Shown: positions 46,161-54,819 of the stretch, piece by piece
Numbering within the stretch: position 1 is the stretch's first letter
How the letters are laid out: each line of letters opens with the position of its first letter
NCBI RefSeq assembly: GCF_002272075.1
Contig: NZ_NPBJ01000021.1
Location: 124,001-188,000 of the forward strand
Direction: 5' to 3'
Source: Terribacillus saccharophilus
GTDB taxonomy: Bacteria; Bacillota; Bacilli; Bacillales; Amphibacillaceae
DNA length: 64,000 nucleotides
The notes under the pieces: generated by a model
Databases searched by the model: none
Told to the model about the DNA's origin: nothing
The model's input: only the letters and a program-made list of their open reading frames with translations
Translations under genes and position numbers: made by a program

Positions 46161-46200
46161 ATCGTAACCATTACTATTTGTAAACAGTAATAATTACGTT
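46161..46200 (-). promoter_or_regulatory. Two tandem Zur-box-like operators
   Basis: ATCGTAACCATTACTAT (46161-46177) and ACAGTAATAATTACGTT (46184-46200) match the B. subtilis Zur pattern ATCGTAATNATTACGAT with 2 and 3 mismatches. Centres are 23 bp apart, about 50-80 bp before znuA. Confidence 0.75.
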
Positions 46201-46207
46201 TCGACCA

Positions 46208-46242
46208 CAAAAAAATACTGCCTATCAATTATTGACAGGCAG
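46208..46242 (-). terminator. Terminator overlapping the end of zur
   Basis: CTGCCTGTCAA / TTGATAGGCAG stem whose 3-nt loop is the zur TAA stop, followed by TATTTTTTT on the minus strand. It separates zur from znuA transcription. Confidence 0.85.
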
Positions 46243-46642
46243 GGCAAATGCCATACACTTCGAAATTATGGTTTTCTATTGTATAGCCACCCGGTAGCAC
46301 CGTTTTCACATCTGCTATCGGACAGACATCAATTGCTTTCGTAATGCCACATTGTTTGCAGATAAAATGATGATGATGGCCTTCTATATTGCAGTGAAAA
46401 CGAAAATGTTTATCTCCGTCAATTGCAGTCATCTCCAGGATACCAAGTTCGGCCATTGTATAAAGATTACGATACACAGTATCATAGCTGGCACTTGGAA
46501 AATCCTCACGAAATTCTTTCCAAAGATCGGTCACCGCGGAATACTGGGATCGTTTCTGAAAAATATCCAGCAGTTTTTCGCGCTGCTTTGTCTGTTTAAA
46601 GCCATTTTCTTTCAGAATATGCATCGCACGTTCACTATTCAT
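46229..46642 (-). CDS. zur: Fur-family regulator, Zur type
   Basis: The 137-residue metal-dependent repressor has an N-terminal winged helix (YDTVYRNLYTMAELGIL recognition region), the metal-binding GHHHHFICKQCG segment and the second structural zinc pair CPACQ at the very C-terminus. Fur, PerR and Zur cannot be told apart with certainty by eye. The znuA gene and tandem Zur boxes immediately downstream make Zur the best call. AAAGGA precedes the ATG. Confidence 0.85.
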   Translation of the reverse strand: MNSERAMHILKENGFKQTKQREKLLDIFQKRSQYSAVTDLWKEFREDFPSASYDTVYRNLYTMAELGILEMTAIDGDKHFRFHCNIEGHHHHFICKQCGITKAIDVCPIADVKTVLPGGYTIENHNFEVYGICPACQ

Positions 46643-46672
46643 ACACTTTCCGTCCTTTATCTTGCAAGATTA

Positions 46673-47128
46673 TTAAGAGTTTTTCTCGATATTCAAGTCG
46701 GCCTCTAAGCTGACCTCCACATTACCTTTAATTGCTCTTGTGATCATACAGCTTTCTTCCGCTTTTACGGCTAGCTTCTCCAGCATCTGGAATTGCTTCT
46801 CAGTCGCTTCTTCTTTCAAGTATACTGTCGGCCGATGGATAATTTGCTTGTAAGTAATAACTCCATTCGTTTCATCGACGATACCTTCTGATTCCAATTT
46901 CATAGACGCTAATGGCAAATGCGCGCGTTCGATCATTGCCGCTAGCGTGATGATGTAGCAAGTAGCTGCTGCACCGAGCAGCATCTCATCCGGATTCGTA
47001 CCAATGCCAGGACCACCCATTTCTGGCGGAATGCTGATTTCCGTCTTTAGGTTTCCTGTTTCAATCGAACCAGAGCTGTTTCTGCCTCCCGGCCAGGTTG
47101 CTGCTAAATGAAAGTGATGTTCTGACAT
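46673..47128 (-). CDS. OsmC-family peroxiredoxin-like protein
   Basis: The 151-residue OsmC/Ohr-fold protein has an N-terminal strand pair, GTNPDEMLLGAAATCYIITLAAM with the first cysteine, and AEESCMITRAIKGNVEV with the second. These two cysteines are the peroxidatic/resolving pair of the family, which reduces organic hydroperoxides. It begins just upstream of zur on the same strand, 30 nt apart, so a shared transcript is likely. Confidence 0.85.
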   Translation of the reverse strand: MSEHHFHLAATWPGGRNSSGSIETGNLKTEISIPPEMGGPGIGTNPDEMLLGAAATCYIITLAAMIERAHLPLASMKLESEGIVDETNGVITYKQIIHRPTVYLKEEATEKQFQMLEKLAVKAEESCMITRAIKGNVEVSLEADLNIEKNS

Positions 47129-47211
47129 GGTACTCGTCCCCTTCTTCTATCTGTATACTACCTTCTATTTTAACGCTTATGAGCTAGAAAAACAAAATGT
47201 CTGTTCAAAAA

Positions 47212-47241
47212 AAGACCTTCTACCATTTAGTAGAAGGTCTT
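47212..47241 (-). terminator. Terminator after the TerC-family gene
   Basis: AAGACCTTCTAC / GTAGAAGGTCTT, 12-bp perfect stem with a 6-nt loop, T-run on the minus strand. Confidence 0.9.
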
Positions 47242-47246
47242 CCTTT

Positions 47247-48035
47247 TTATTCAGTTCCTTCAGCAGAATCCTCTTTCTTATGCTCCACTTTGTTCTTGCC
47301 GGATACAATCCAGCCGATAACTGCGATTGCTACTAATATACCGTAGAATGTAATTTTCCACGCTGTAGAGTGTGCGAAATCATGCGGCAGTACGCCTAGT
47401 GCATCGTGGGAAAGCGTACTAACGACAAGCTTAATCCCAACCCATCCAACGATAATGAAAGCTGCTACTTCTAAAGCAGGTCTTGTATGGAGAAGATCTA
47501 CAAATACATTCGCCGCAAAACGCATGATGATGATACCGATCATACCACCTGCTAGGACGACAGCGAATTGTCCAGTATCCAAGCTTCCTACATTACCTAT
47601 TCCGGTTGGCGGAAGTGCGACAGCTAGTGCTACTGCTGCAAGAATAGAGTCGACAGCAAAAGCAAGGTCAGCAAGTTCGACTTTTAAAACAGTCATCCAG
47701 AAGCCACTTTCTTTTTTCGGCTTCTTATTTGCCACGTCATTATTCTTGGCACTGAATTTGTCGTACAGATTTTTTATGGATATAAACAATAGGTACGCCG
47801 CACCTATAGCCTGTACTTGCCATACATCAACAAGGAAGGAAATGACGAATAGAGAGGCGAAGCGAAGAACAAATGCTCCGACCAGTCCATAGAAAAGTGC
47901 TTTTTTACGTTGTTCTTCAGGCAAATGCCTTACCATGATTGCGAGAACTAGTGCGTTATCCGCGGCAAGAATACCTTCCAGCCCGACAAGGACGATTAGA
48001 ACCCAGCCATACTCAAAAAGTAATTGTGCATCCAT
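47247..48035 (-). CDS. ykoY: TerC/Alx-family metal transporter, YkoY-like
   Basis: The 262-residue integral membrane protein has about seven helices. The first helix motif GLEGILAADNALVLAIMV and the later ELADLAFAVDSILAAVALAV carry the conserved acidic residues thought to bind metal. The C-terminus is Lys/Glu-rich. Related B. subtilis proteins (YkoY, YceF) handle manganese, exporting it or loading it into secreted enzymes. The manganese riboswitch upstream strongly supports a manganese role. AAAGGAG precedes the ATG. Confidence 0.88.
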   Translation of the reverse strand: MDAQLLFEYGWVLIVLVGLEGILAADNALVLAIMVRHLPEEQRKKALFYGLVGAFVLRFASLFVISFLVDVWQVQAIGAAYLLFISIKNLYDKFSAKNNDVANKKPKKESGFWMTVLKVELADLAFAVDSILAAVALAVALPPTGIGNVGSLDTGQFAVVLAGGMIGIIIMRFAANVFVDLLHTRPALEVAAFIIVGWVGIKLVVSTLSHDALGVLPHDFAHSTAWKITFYGILVAIAVIGWIVSGKNKVEHKKEDSAEGTE

Positions 48036-48115
48036 GTAGTTACGCTCCTTTAAGTGTAGTATGCGATTATTTTTGCAATCATACCCCAGCTTAGTAAAGG
48101 CGTAACACTTTTTAT

Positions 48116-48240
48116 TAAAAAAAGCGAGACCTTTACCAAGAAGGTAAAGGTCTCGCTAACAACGTCTGAGTTGCCAATAAAGCCGGAGATTTCTCTCGGA
48201 ATGACGACTTTACTGTACAGCTACTCCCCTTTAAAAGCAT
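48116..48240 (-). ncRNA. yybP-ykoY manganese riboswitch with terminator
   Basis: In the transcript TAAAGG (48233-48228) begins the aptamer with GGGGAGTAGC. The conserved AAAGTCGTCA..TTCCG / CCGGCTTTATTGGCAACTCAGACG arm follows, then GCGAGACCTTTACC. CCTTTA closes stem P1 with TAAAGG, but the same strand also forms the terminator AGCGAGACCTTTACC / GGTAAAGGTCTCGCT (48157-48123) followed by TTTTTTT. The two pairings exclude each other, so manganese binding should prevent termination and turn the TerC gene on. Confidence 0.93.
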
Positions 48241-48260
48241 ATTGCGCTTATCACACATTC

Positions 48261-48289
48261 AGTCTATTGGAATATCAGAAGAATGTCAA
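48261..48289 (-). promoter_or_regulatory. Sigma-A promoter for the riboswitch-TerC unit
   Basis: Minus strand TTGACA (48289-48284), 17-bp spacer, TAGACT (48266-48261). It starts 5 bp beyond the pgcA stop. Confidence 0.75.
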
Positions 48290-48293
48290 CAAA

Positions 48294-50012
48294 TTATTGC
48301 AGGTAGTTACCAAGATCTGCTTTCAGCTTTTCTAACAGCTCTAAACTGCTTTCGCGGCTTGCACTGTTAACGCCATAATAACTCTTGATTTTCGGTTCAG
48401 TTCCAGATGGACGCAAGCACACCCAGCTATCCTTCTCGAGGAAGAGCTTGATTACATTTTCCTTTGGAAGCGTCAGCTGCTCTTCTGTATCAGAATCAAG
48501 ATTGTGCCGTGTCTGAGTGGAATAATCCTCCACTGCAAGTACCTTCAGACCGCCAAGCTCTTGTGGTGTATCTGCACGTACAGCGTCCATCATAGCGGCA
48601 ATCTTCGCAGCGCCATCCTTACCTTTTAGCGTAATGGAATGAAGATCCTCCAAGAAGAAGCCATGCTTCTCATATAATACATGCAATGCTTCAAGCAATG
48701 TCTTGCCTTGTGCGCGCCAATGGGCAGCCATTTCGCAAGCAATCATAGCAGCCTGAACTGCATCTTTATCGCGAACAAAGTCACCAATCAAATAGCCATA
48801 GCTCTCTTCATAGCCAAACAAAAATTTCTCGTCTGTTGTTTCGAATTGCTTGATCTTTTCTCCGATATACTTGAAACCAGTAAGCGTATCAATTGTATCG
48901 ACGCCATATGAAGCTGCTACTGCACGGCCCATTTCCGTCGTTACGATTGTTTTGACAAGTTTTCCGTTGCGCAGATCATCTTCTGAAGCATTCGCCAGCA
49001 CATAATCCAGCATCAAAGTACCAAGCTGGTTCCCTGTCAGCACTTGATATGCACCTTTTCCGTCCTGTACTGCAACTCCTAGGCGGTCTGCATCCGGATC
49101 AGTTCCAATCAGTACATCCGCTCCAATTTCCTGCCCTTGCTCCATTGCAAGAGTAAAGGCTTGATGCTCTTCAGGATTCGGAGATTCAACTGTAGAGAAC
49201 TCCGGATCAGGCTGCGCCTGCTCTTTGACCACATGTACGTTTTGGAAGCCAAGCTGATCCAAGCCGCGCAAAACAAGATCATGAGATGTTCCGTGCAGCG
49301 GAGTGAATACGATTTGAAGCTTGTCCAATTGCTCTTTCGCGGAATCAGACATATTCGAGATCGTTTTCAGTTGCTGCAGGTAGGCATTGTCCACATCTTC
49401 CCCTATAACATGCAGCAAACCATTTGTACGAATAGTTTCCAATTCTTCAACTTCTACAGCCAGTTCGTTTTCCACTTTCGCAATTTCAGCAATGATTGCT
49501 TCTGCCTGTTCAGGAGGAATTTGGCCACCATCTTCGTTATAAACCTTAAATCCGTTGTATTCAGGTGGGTTATGACTTGCTGTGATCATGATACCAGCAG
49601 CAGCTTTCAGATGCCGTACGGCAAATGATAGTAACGGAGTCGGTCGTAAAGACTCGAATACGTGCGCACGAATACCATGTGCTCCAAGAACACGTGCCGT
49701 TTCATCCGCGAACTCTGGAGACATGTAACGGGAATCATAAGCAACCGCCACGCCACGATCCTTGTAATCAGAAATGTTATTTTCCATATATACAGCTAAT
49801 CCTTCTACAGCTTTGCGAACAGTATAGATGTTCATACGGTTCGTCCCCGCACCAAGCACACCGCGCATACCGCCTGTACCAAATGTTAATTCTTTATAGA
49901 AAGCATCTTCCAAAGCTGCTTCATCATCAGCGAGCTTCGTCAGTTCCTCTTTATATTTCGGATCAAGTGTTTTAAATGTACTCCATTTTTTATATGTATC
50001 TTGCCATACCAT
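48294..50012 (-). CDS. pgcA: Alpha-phosphoglucomutase
   Basis: Interconverts glucose 6-phosphate and glucose 1-phosphate, supplying UDP-glucose for teichoic acid and glycolipid synthesis. The 572-residue protein has the phosphoserine loop GIMITASHNPPEYNGFK, the metal loop GTDPDADRLG, the sugar loop FGYEESYG and the phosphate-binding RPSGTEPKIK. AGGAGG lies 7 nt before ATG 50012; an in-frame extension of 24 codons is unsupported. Length fits B. subtilis PgcA (YhxB). Confidence 0.94.
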   Translation of the reverse strand: MVWQDTYKKWSTFKTLDPKYKEELTKLADDEAALEDAFYKELTFGTGGMRGVLGAGTNRMNIYTVRKAVEGLAVYMENNISDYKDRGVAVAYDSRYMSPEFADETARVLGAHGIRAHVFESLRPTPLLSFAVRHLKAAAGIMITASHNPPEYNGFKVYNEDGGQIPPEQAEAIIAEIAKVENELAVEVEELETIRTNGLLHVIGEDVDNAYLQQLKTISNMSDSAKEQLDKLQIVFTPLHGTSHDLVLRGLDQLGFQNVHVVKEQAQPDPEFSTVESPNPEEHQAFTLAMEQGQEIGADVLIGTDPDADRLGVAVQDGKGAYQVLTGNQLGTLMLDYVLANASEDDLRNGKLVKTIVTTEMGRAVAASYGVDTIDTLTGFKYIGEKIKQFETTDEKFLFGYEESYGYLIGDFVRDKDAVQAAMIACEMAAHWRAQGKTLLEALHVLYEKHGFFLEDLHSITLKGKDGAAKIAAMMDAVRADTPQELGGLKVLAVEDYSTQTRHNLDSDTEEQLTLPKENVIKLFLEKDSWVCLRPSGTEPKIKSYYGVNSASRESSLELLEKLKADLGNYLQ

Positions 50013-50126
50013 GTGCTTTCCTCCTGAAAAATAAGTATAGTGACATCCTACCACATTATAAGTGGAAATGGCGCGAAATCCCATCCTGCTGGAAATTTAA
50101 CAAATACTTGTGGAATGGGTTACGCC

Positions 50127-50154
50127 ATAGCCTGGCTATGCTATGCTAGGCTAT
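50127..50154. promoter_or_regulatory. Quasi-palindrome upstream of the AI-2E permease
   Basis: ATAGCCT (50127-50133) and AGGCTAT (50148-50154) flank a partly symmetric TATGCTATGC core. Possible operator. Confidence 0.3.
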
Positions 50155-50184
50155 ATCAATAATTGGAAAGGATACTGATCTAAG

Positions 50185-51279
50185 TTGACTCAGAAAAAAT
50201 GGTTCCAAGGCCTTGTGGCCGCTGTTCTGACTTTCACACTTATACTGTTGATTGCGAAAGTCGATTTCATCTTCCAGCCTCTGGCTACATACATAGGAGC
50301 GATTGCATTCCCGATGATTGCGGCCGGCCTTCTATTCTACATCACTAAACCGCTCGTGCGGCTTCTGGAGAAGATCCGCTTCCCAAAATGGGTAGCCATC
50401 CTAACGATATTCCTGCTCCTGATTGGTCTTGTATATCTCGTCTACAAGTTCGCTGCACCAATCGTACAAAACCAATATCAGGCATTGGTAAATAACATTC
50501 CGGGCATCACGAATCAACTAACGTCGATTGTGGACTACTGGGAAGAGAATCACTCTGCATTGCCAGATCAAGTGGAGGAATCCATCCAAAATTTCGCAAC
50601 AAACTTACAATCCAGCCTGCAGGATATTCCAGGTTATCTGATCGGATTCATCTCCAGCCTGGTCAACTTCCTGTTCACATTGGTTTTGATACCCTTTTTC
50701 TTATTCTTTATGCTTAAAGACGGGGAAAAATTGATTCCATTTATAACAAAATTTTTCGATAAGAGAAAAGGGGAAAGTGTGAAAAAGCTGATGGAGGATT
50801 TGAACCATACGCTAGCATCCTTCATCCAAGGCCAGTTTATCGTAGCGATGTGTGTCGGCACAATGCTATTTATCGGATATGCGATTATCGATCTCAAGTA
50901 TGCCTTTACTCTCGCAATTATCGGGCTGGTCTTTAACGTTATTCCGTTTCTCGGACCATACCTAGCTGCTGTACCTGCTATTCTGGTTGCTTTATTCCAG
51001 GAGCCAAAACTAGCTATCTTAGCTGCAGTCGTCATGCTTATCGCACAGCAGATTGAAGGAAACCTGATTTCTCCAAATGTCATGGGAAAAGCACTGAGTA
51101 TACATCCACTGACGGTTATTACGCTTATATTGGCAGCCGGAAACATCGCCGGTTTCCTCGGTCTTCTGTTCGTCATCCCATTCTATGCGGTGTGCAAAAC
51201 TATCATCTCCCACTTCTACCATGAATGGGTCGATTATAGGATGAAGAAAAAATCTGCTGCTGGGATTCAGGCAGAATAG
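50185..51279 (+). CDS. AI-2E (PerM) family transporter
   Basis: The 364-residue membrane protein has eight predicted helices in the family pattern: three N-terminal, a large loop (about 95-150), then five with FIQGQFIVAMCVGTMLFIGY, NVIPFLGPYLAAVPA and the signature QQIEGNLISPNVMGKALSIHP. Family members export small molecules or ions (AI-2, or sodium/proton exchange in some); substrate here unknown. Start TTG at 50185 with AAAGGA 12 nt upstream is weak. The MFS gene follows after 11 nt, so they are cotranscribed. Confidence 0.85.
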   Translation: MTQKKWFQGLVAAVLTFTLILLIAKVDFIFQPLATYIGAIAFPMIAAGLLFYITKPLVRLLEKIRFPKWVAILTIFLLLIGLVYLVYKFAAPIVQNQYQALVNNIPGITNQLTSIVDYWEENHSALPDQVEESIQNFATNLQSSLQDIPGYLIGFISSLVNFLFTLVLIPFFLFFMLKDGEKLIPFITKFFDKRKGESVKKLMEDLNHTLASFIQGQFIVAMCVGTMLFIGYAIIDLKYAFTLAIIGLVFNVIPFLGPYLAAVPAILVALFQEPKLAILAAVVMLIAQQIEGNLISPNVMGKALSIHPLTVITLILAAGNIAGFLGLLFVIPFYAVCKTIISHFYHEWVDYRMKKKSAAGIQAE

Positions 51280-51290
51280 GAGGTCACAAT

Positions 51291-52499
51291 ATGGTAAACA
51301 ATCAGCCTCCCTTATGGACAAAAGCCTTCATTTTCTTATTGCTGGGCAATTTGTTCACTTTTATGAGCTTCCAGATGCTGCTGCCGAATCTGCCGCCGTA
51401 TATCGCCTCCATTGGCGGCAGCAGCTTGCAGGTTGGATTGGTAACAACAGCATTCTCGATTGCCGCTATTTTAATCAGGCCATTCATTGGTCATTTCCTG
51501 CTGACGAAGAAAAGGAAAACGCCGATACTGATCGGTTCTTTCCTTTTGCTCGTCTGTGCAATTCTTTATCCCTTCACTCAAATCGTTACGCTTCTATTAA
51601 TTTTCCGCTTTCTGCATGGGGCTGCTTGGGGATGGAGCACCACTACAAACGGAACAGCAGCAGTTGATCTTGTACCGAGAAGGCGTGTCGGAGAAGGCAT
51701 GGGATATTTCGGTCTCTCTATTACAATCGGTATGATCATTGCACCAAGTGTCGGCATCTTCCTCTATCAGACCTATAATTTTCGGACGCTCATATTTGTA
51801 TCTATTATACTTGGCATGATTGCTTTTCTATTCCTGGCACTAACACGTTATGCTGAACCTGAAGCATTGGCACGAAACCAGGCCCAACCGCCAAAATTTT
51901 CATTTTTCAAGTCATTAATCGAAAAGAAAAGCGCCTATCCTGTATTCATTACATTCCTGACGTCATTCGGGTACGGTTCCATCGTCACTTATCTTGTTCT
52001 TTTTGGACAGGAACAGCAGCTTACCGGTACATTCCTCTTCTATTTGGCCAACGCTTTATGCGCAACAGTTTCCAGACCATTTACAGGCCGATTGTTCGAT
52101 TCCAAAGGACCCTGGATTCTAATCATGGGTTGTTCCGTTATTGCTTTCCTTGCCATGTGGATACTCAGTGTAGCATCAGCTAATTGGTACTTCATCGTCT
52201 CCGGTGCCTTGTTCGGGCTCGGTTATGGGTCTATGATCCCCGCTTTGCAAGCGTGGACAATTTCTAAGACAGATGTCGAAAGAAGCGGCATAGCCAATGG
52301 GATGTACTATTCATCTATCGATTTTGGCATCGGCTTGAGTGCTGTTATCCTTGGCCTTCTGCATCAATTCGTTTCGACATCTACCCTTTTCCAAATGTCG
52401 AGTTTCTTGTTTTTGCTCGTATTTTTGTTCACGTTGACCGATTTTGTTATCAAGCGTCGAAGAGATCGGCAGCCTGCACTTAATGTAAATAAATTATAA
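51291..52499 (+). CDS. Major facilitator superfamily transporter
   Basis: The 402-residue protein has twelve predicted membrane helices. The loop between helices 2 and 3 (IRPFIGHFLLTKKRKT) and RPFTGRLFDSKG at the matching place in the second half are the MFS motif A pair. FRFLHGAAWGWSTTTNGTAAVDLVPRRRVGEGMGYFG is similar to YwoG/YwtG-type drug or metabolite exporters (marker: RRRVGEGMGYFG). Substrate not predictable. GGAGGT is 7 nt before the ATG. Confidence 0.85.
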   Translation: MVNNQPPLWTKAFIFLLLGNLFTFMSFQMLLPNLPPYIASIGGSSLQVGLVTTAFSIAAILIRPFIGHFLLTKKRKTPILIGSFLLLVCAILYPFTQIVTLLLIFRFLHGAAWGWSTTTNGTAAVDLVPRRRVGEGMGYFGLSITIGMIIAPSVGIFLYQTYNFRTLIFVSIILGMIAFLFLALTRYAEPEALARNQAQPPKFSFFKSLIEKKSAYPVFITFLTSFGYGSIVTYLVLFGQEQQLTGTFLFYLANALCATVSRPFTGRLFDSKGPWILIMGCSVIAFLAMWILSVASANWYFIVSGALFGLGYGSMIPALQAWTISKTDVERSGIANGMYYSSIDFGIGLSAVILGLLHQFVSTSTLFQMSSFLFLLVFLFTLTDFVIKRRRDRQPALNVNKL

Positions 52500-52684
52500 A
52501 GAATACAACAAAAATGAGATAAATCGGCAAACGCGGGTAAATAGGTACTATCGTCCTTTTTTCTGCATACTTTGGAGCTTTCATTTGTATTTATTTATAA
52601 AAGCATGTAGTATAGGGATAATATTTTCAACATTGTATTTATTTCGAATAGCGATGTTGATGCTGTGTCTCTTCCATAACCTGT

Positions 52685-52763
52685 TTCAGAGCGGCAGCGG
52701 TTTGCAAGGGATTTCCCCGGGAACCGGGAATTCAGGCTTGCAAGATAACTGATTCCGCCTGAA
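52685..52763 (+). promoter_or_regulatory. Structured leader upstream of DAHP synthase
   Basis: Three nested pairings: TTCAG-A-GCGG with CCGCCTGAA (9 bp, one bulge), TTGCAAG (52702-52708) with CTTGCAA (52737-52743), and an apical TTCCC-C-GGGAA (52713-52723). No T-run follows, so it is not a simple terminator. It lies 55 nt before the aroA start in an otherwise empty 318-bp gap. A possible promoter (TTTATA, 17 bp, GATAAT) lies near 52595-52623. Confidence 0.5.
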
Positions 52764-52817
52764 TGGGCTATTGAAGACTGATTTAGGGTATTCCATACTT
52801 AAAAGGAGGATCTACTT

Positions 52818-53879
52818 ATGCAGACTACAAATGTTTTGGAGCTGAAAAAACAGTACGAACAAACACATTTCGAGCTGTTGAAATTGTTGAACGAACAGGC
52901 AAGCCTTAAGCAGCAGCTGAAGGATCTTCCTGAAAGTGAACGCAGCCAGTCTGAAAAGCTTCTTCTGGCAGAACTGAAAGCACAGAATGAAGCTGGTGTG
53001 CTTGGAGAATCCACAATGGACGCTATCTTCAAGGCTGTTATGCAAGCTAAGACGAAAGAAGAAGAAGCTGCAAGCAAGCGCCCAATGCTTGTGTCCCGTG
53101 CTTATAAAAACGAAGATACAGTTATCGACTTGAAGGGTGAAAAAGTCGGTACTGGCAAAGCAAGCTTCGTCTTTGGACCATGTTCTGTGGAAAGCTATGA
53201 CCAAGTGGCTGCGGTAGCGGAATCCTTAAAAGACAAAGGACTTAAATTACTTCGCGGCGGTGCCTTCAAACCCCGTTCTTCACCATATGACTTCCAAGGC
53301 TTAGGTGTAGAAGGCTTGGAAATTCTGAAGCGTGCAGCGGATGAATATGATTTGGCTGTTATCAGTGAAATCGTAACTCCGCATGACATCGAGAAAGCAC
53401 TTGATTTTGTCGACGTGATCCAAATCGGCGCACGTAACGCACAAAACTTCGAATTACTAAAAGAAGCAGGACGCACAAACAAACCTATTCTGCTTAAGCG
53501 TGCACTGTCTGGTACAATTTCAGAATTCATTGCAGCGGCTGAATATATCCACTCCGAAGGTAATGGTCAAATCATACTTTGTGAACGCGGTATCCGCACA
53601 TATGAAACAGCAACACGGAACACACTGGATATTTCGGCTGTACCGATTCTGAAACAGGAAACGCATCTTCCTGTCATGGTTGACGTAACACACTCTACTG
53701 GCCGAAAAGATATTATGCTTCCATGTGCAAAAGCTGCATTGGCTGTCGGTGCAGATGGAGTAATGGCTGAGGTTCATCCGAATCCTGCTGTTGCATTGTC
53801 TGATGCAGGTCAGCAAATGGATATTCCAGCATTCGATAAATTCTATAGTGAACTTGCTGCTTTCCAAGCCAAGATCTAA
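52818..53879 (+). CDS. aroA: 3-deoxy-7-phosphoheptulonate synthase with N-terminal chorismate-mutase-like domain
   Basis: Condenses PEP and erythrose 4-phosphate, the first step of aromatic amino acid synthesis. The 353-residue protein has an N-terminal AroQ-like helical domain (1-90) and a type Ib DAHP synthase TIM barrel. Barrel motifs include [49 protein letters not shown] and [13 protein letters not shown]. In B. subtilis AroA the mutase domain senses chorismate/prephenate. Here residues that should supply its active-site arginines and lysine are replaced (LKKQ, NEQA, no DPxRE), so mutase activity may be lost. AGGAGG lies 9 nt before the ATG. Confidence 0.93.
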   Translation: MQTTNVLELKKQYEQTHFELLKLLNEQASLKQQLKDLPESERSQSEKLLLAELKAQNEAGVLGESTMDAIFKAVMQAKTKEEEAASKRPMLVSRAYKNEDTVIDLKGEKVGTGKASFVFGPCSVESYDQVAAVAESLKDKGLKLLRGGAFKPRSSPYDFQGLGVEGLEILKRAADEYDLAVISEIVTPHDIEKALDFVDVIQIGARNAQNFELLKEAGRTNKPILLKRALSGTISEFIAAAEYIHSEGNGQIILCERGIRTYETATRNTLDISAVPILKQETHLPVMVDVTHSTGRKDIMLPCAKAALAVGADGVMAEVHPNPAVALSDAGQQMDIPAFDKFYSELAAFQAKI

Positions 53880-53883
53880 AACC

Positions 53884-53916
53884 AAAAGGACCGTCACAAA
53901 AAGTGACGGTCCTTTT
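53884..53916. terminator. Bidirectional terminator after aroA
   Basis: AAAAGGACCGTCAC / GTGACGGTCCTTTT, 14-bp perfect stem with a 5-nt loop, T-runs on both strands. Confidence 0.93.
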
Positions 53917-54756
53917 TTATTGAAAGTCGATTGCGCAGCTTTCGGCCACATGGCGATAGCCGATTTTCTGATATAGCTTGTTGGGACCAGGATTATCCGC
54001 ATTTGTGAACAGGCAGCAGAACTGTTTTCCTTCATGAAGAAATTTCTCTGAAAGTGCAGCTACTAATCCTTGAGCATACCCTTTTCGCTGCTGTTCTTCC
54101 GGGGTAAAAACTGCGTTAATGACAATACCATTCCGGCTTTCTCTCGAGCACCCCGCCATACTTACGATATCTCCGTCCACCATCCAAAGATACATCCGCT
54201 CTTGCGCAATCATCCTGCCGATAACCGTGCCCGCTCGATCCTCTGTCATATGTTCTCCAGTAACTTCTCCGAATCGTACGAGCCAGTCACGCAACAGCGA
54301 AAAATCATCGTTATTGGCTGCACGCATCTCCCCTCTGGCAGCACCTGTATCTTTGACTGTATCGAGCTGATAAATGAACTGATTCATATGGACCTTAATT
54401 TGCTTTCCGTAAAGCTGCTGCCAAGCACGCGCAAACTGATTGGCCTGTTGCACAGGTCCGATGACGCCTGGAAGATCGGGCGTCAATGTTTGTACGAGCT
54501 GAGCCAGCTCGGCTGCTTCTTCATCAGTCCATACTGTTTCATGAGAAAGAATGATTCGATTCCCTTTGGTATGCAAGAAGACTGTGCGAATGCTGTCATG
54601 ATCCTCTCCATAACCAAAAACCGATCCCATATCTTCTCCCCCAGCCATTCTGCCAAGCAAACCCAAAAGTAAGTTATTCTCTGCTTCATGCTTCAATAAA
54701 ACTGATTCAGCCTTTACAAGCAACCTATTCACATCCTGCTCCAGAATAAAATGCAT
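53917..54756 (-). CDS. GNAT family N-acetyltransferase
   Basis: The 279-residue protein has a variable N-terminal half (starting MHFILEQDVNRLLVKAE) and a C-terminal GNAT domain (about 145-279). The acetyl-CoA loop is EQQRKGYAQGLVAALS and the strand-helix end is NPGPNKLYQKIGYRHVAE. Substrate unknown. GGGAGGGG is 5-8 nt before the ATG at 54756; an in-frame start 75 nt upstream is unsupported. It is divergent from the small SE1832-type gene. Confidence 0.85.
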   Translation of the reverse strand: MHFILEQDVNRLLVKAESVLLKHEAENNLLLGLLGRMAGGEDMGSVFGYGEDHDSIRTVFLHTKGNRIILSHETVWTDEEAAELAQLVQTLTPDLPGVIGPVQQANQFARAWQQLYGKQIKVHMNQFIYQLDTVKDTGAARGEMRAANNDDFSLLRDWLVRFGEVTGEHMTEDRAGTVIGRMIAQERMYLWMVDGDIVSMAGCSRESRNGIVINAVFTPEEQQRKGYAQGLVAALSEKFLHEGKQFCCLFTNADNPGPNKLYQKIGYRHVAESCAIDFQ

Positions 54757-54819
54757 TCTTTCCCCTCCCGCTTGACGTTTAGACTTCTTCTTTTCTATTC
54801 TAAGTGTAGAGGTGATGAT

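Noticed and set aside
52660-52817. T-box or known riboswitch ahead of aroA
   Set aside because: The leader is structured, but the T-box sequence and the conserved cores of known riboswitches are absent.
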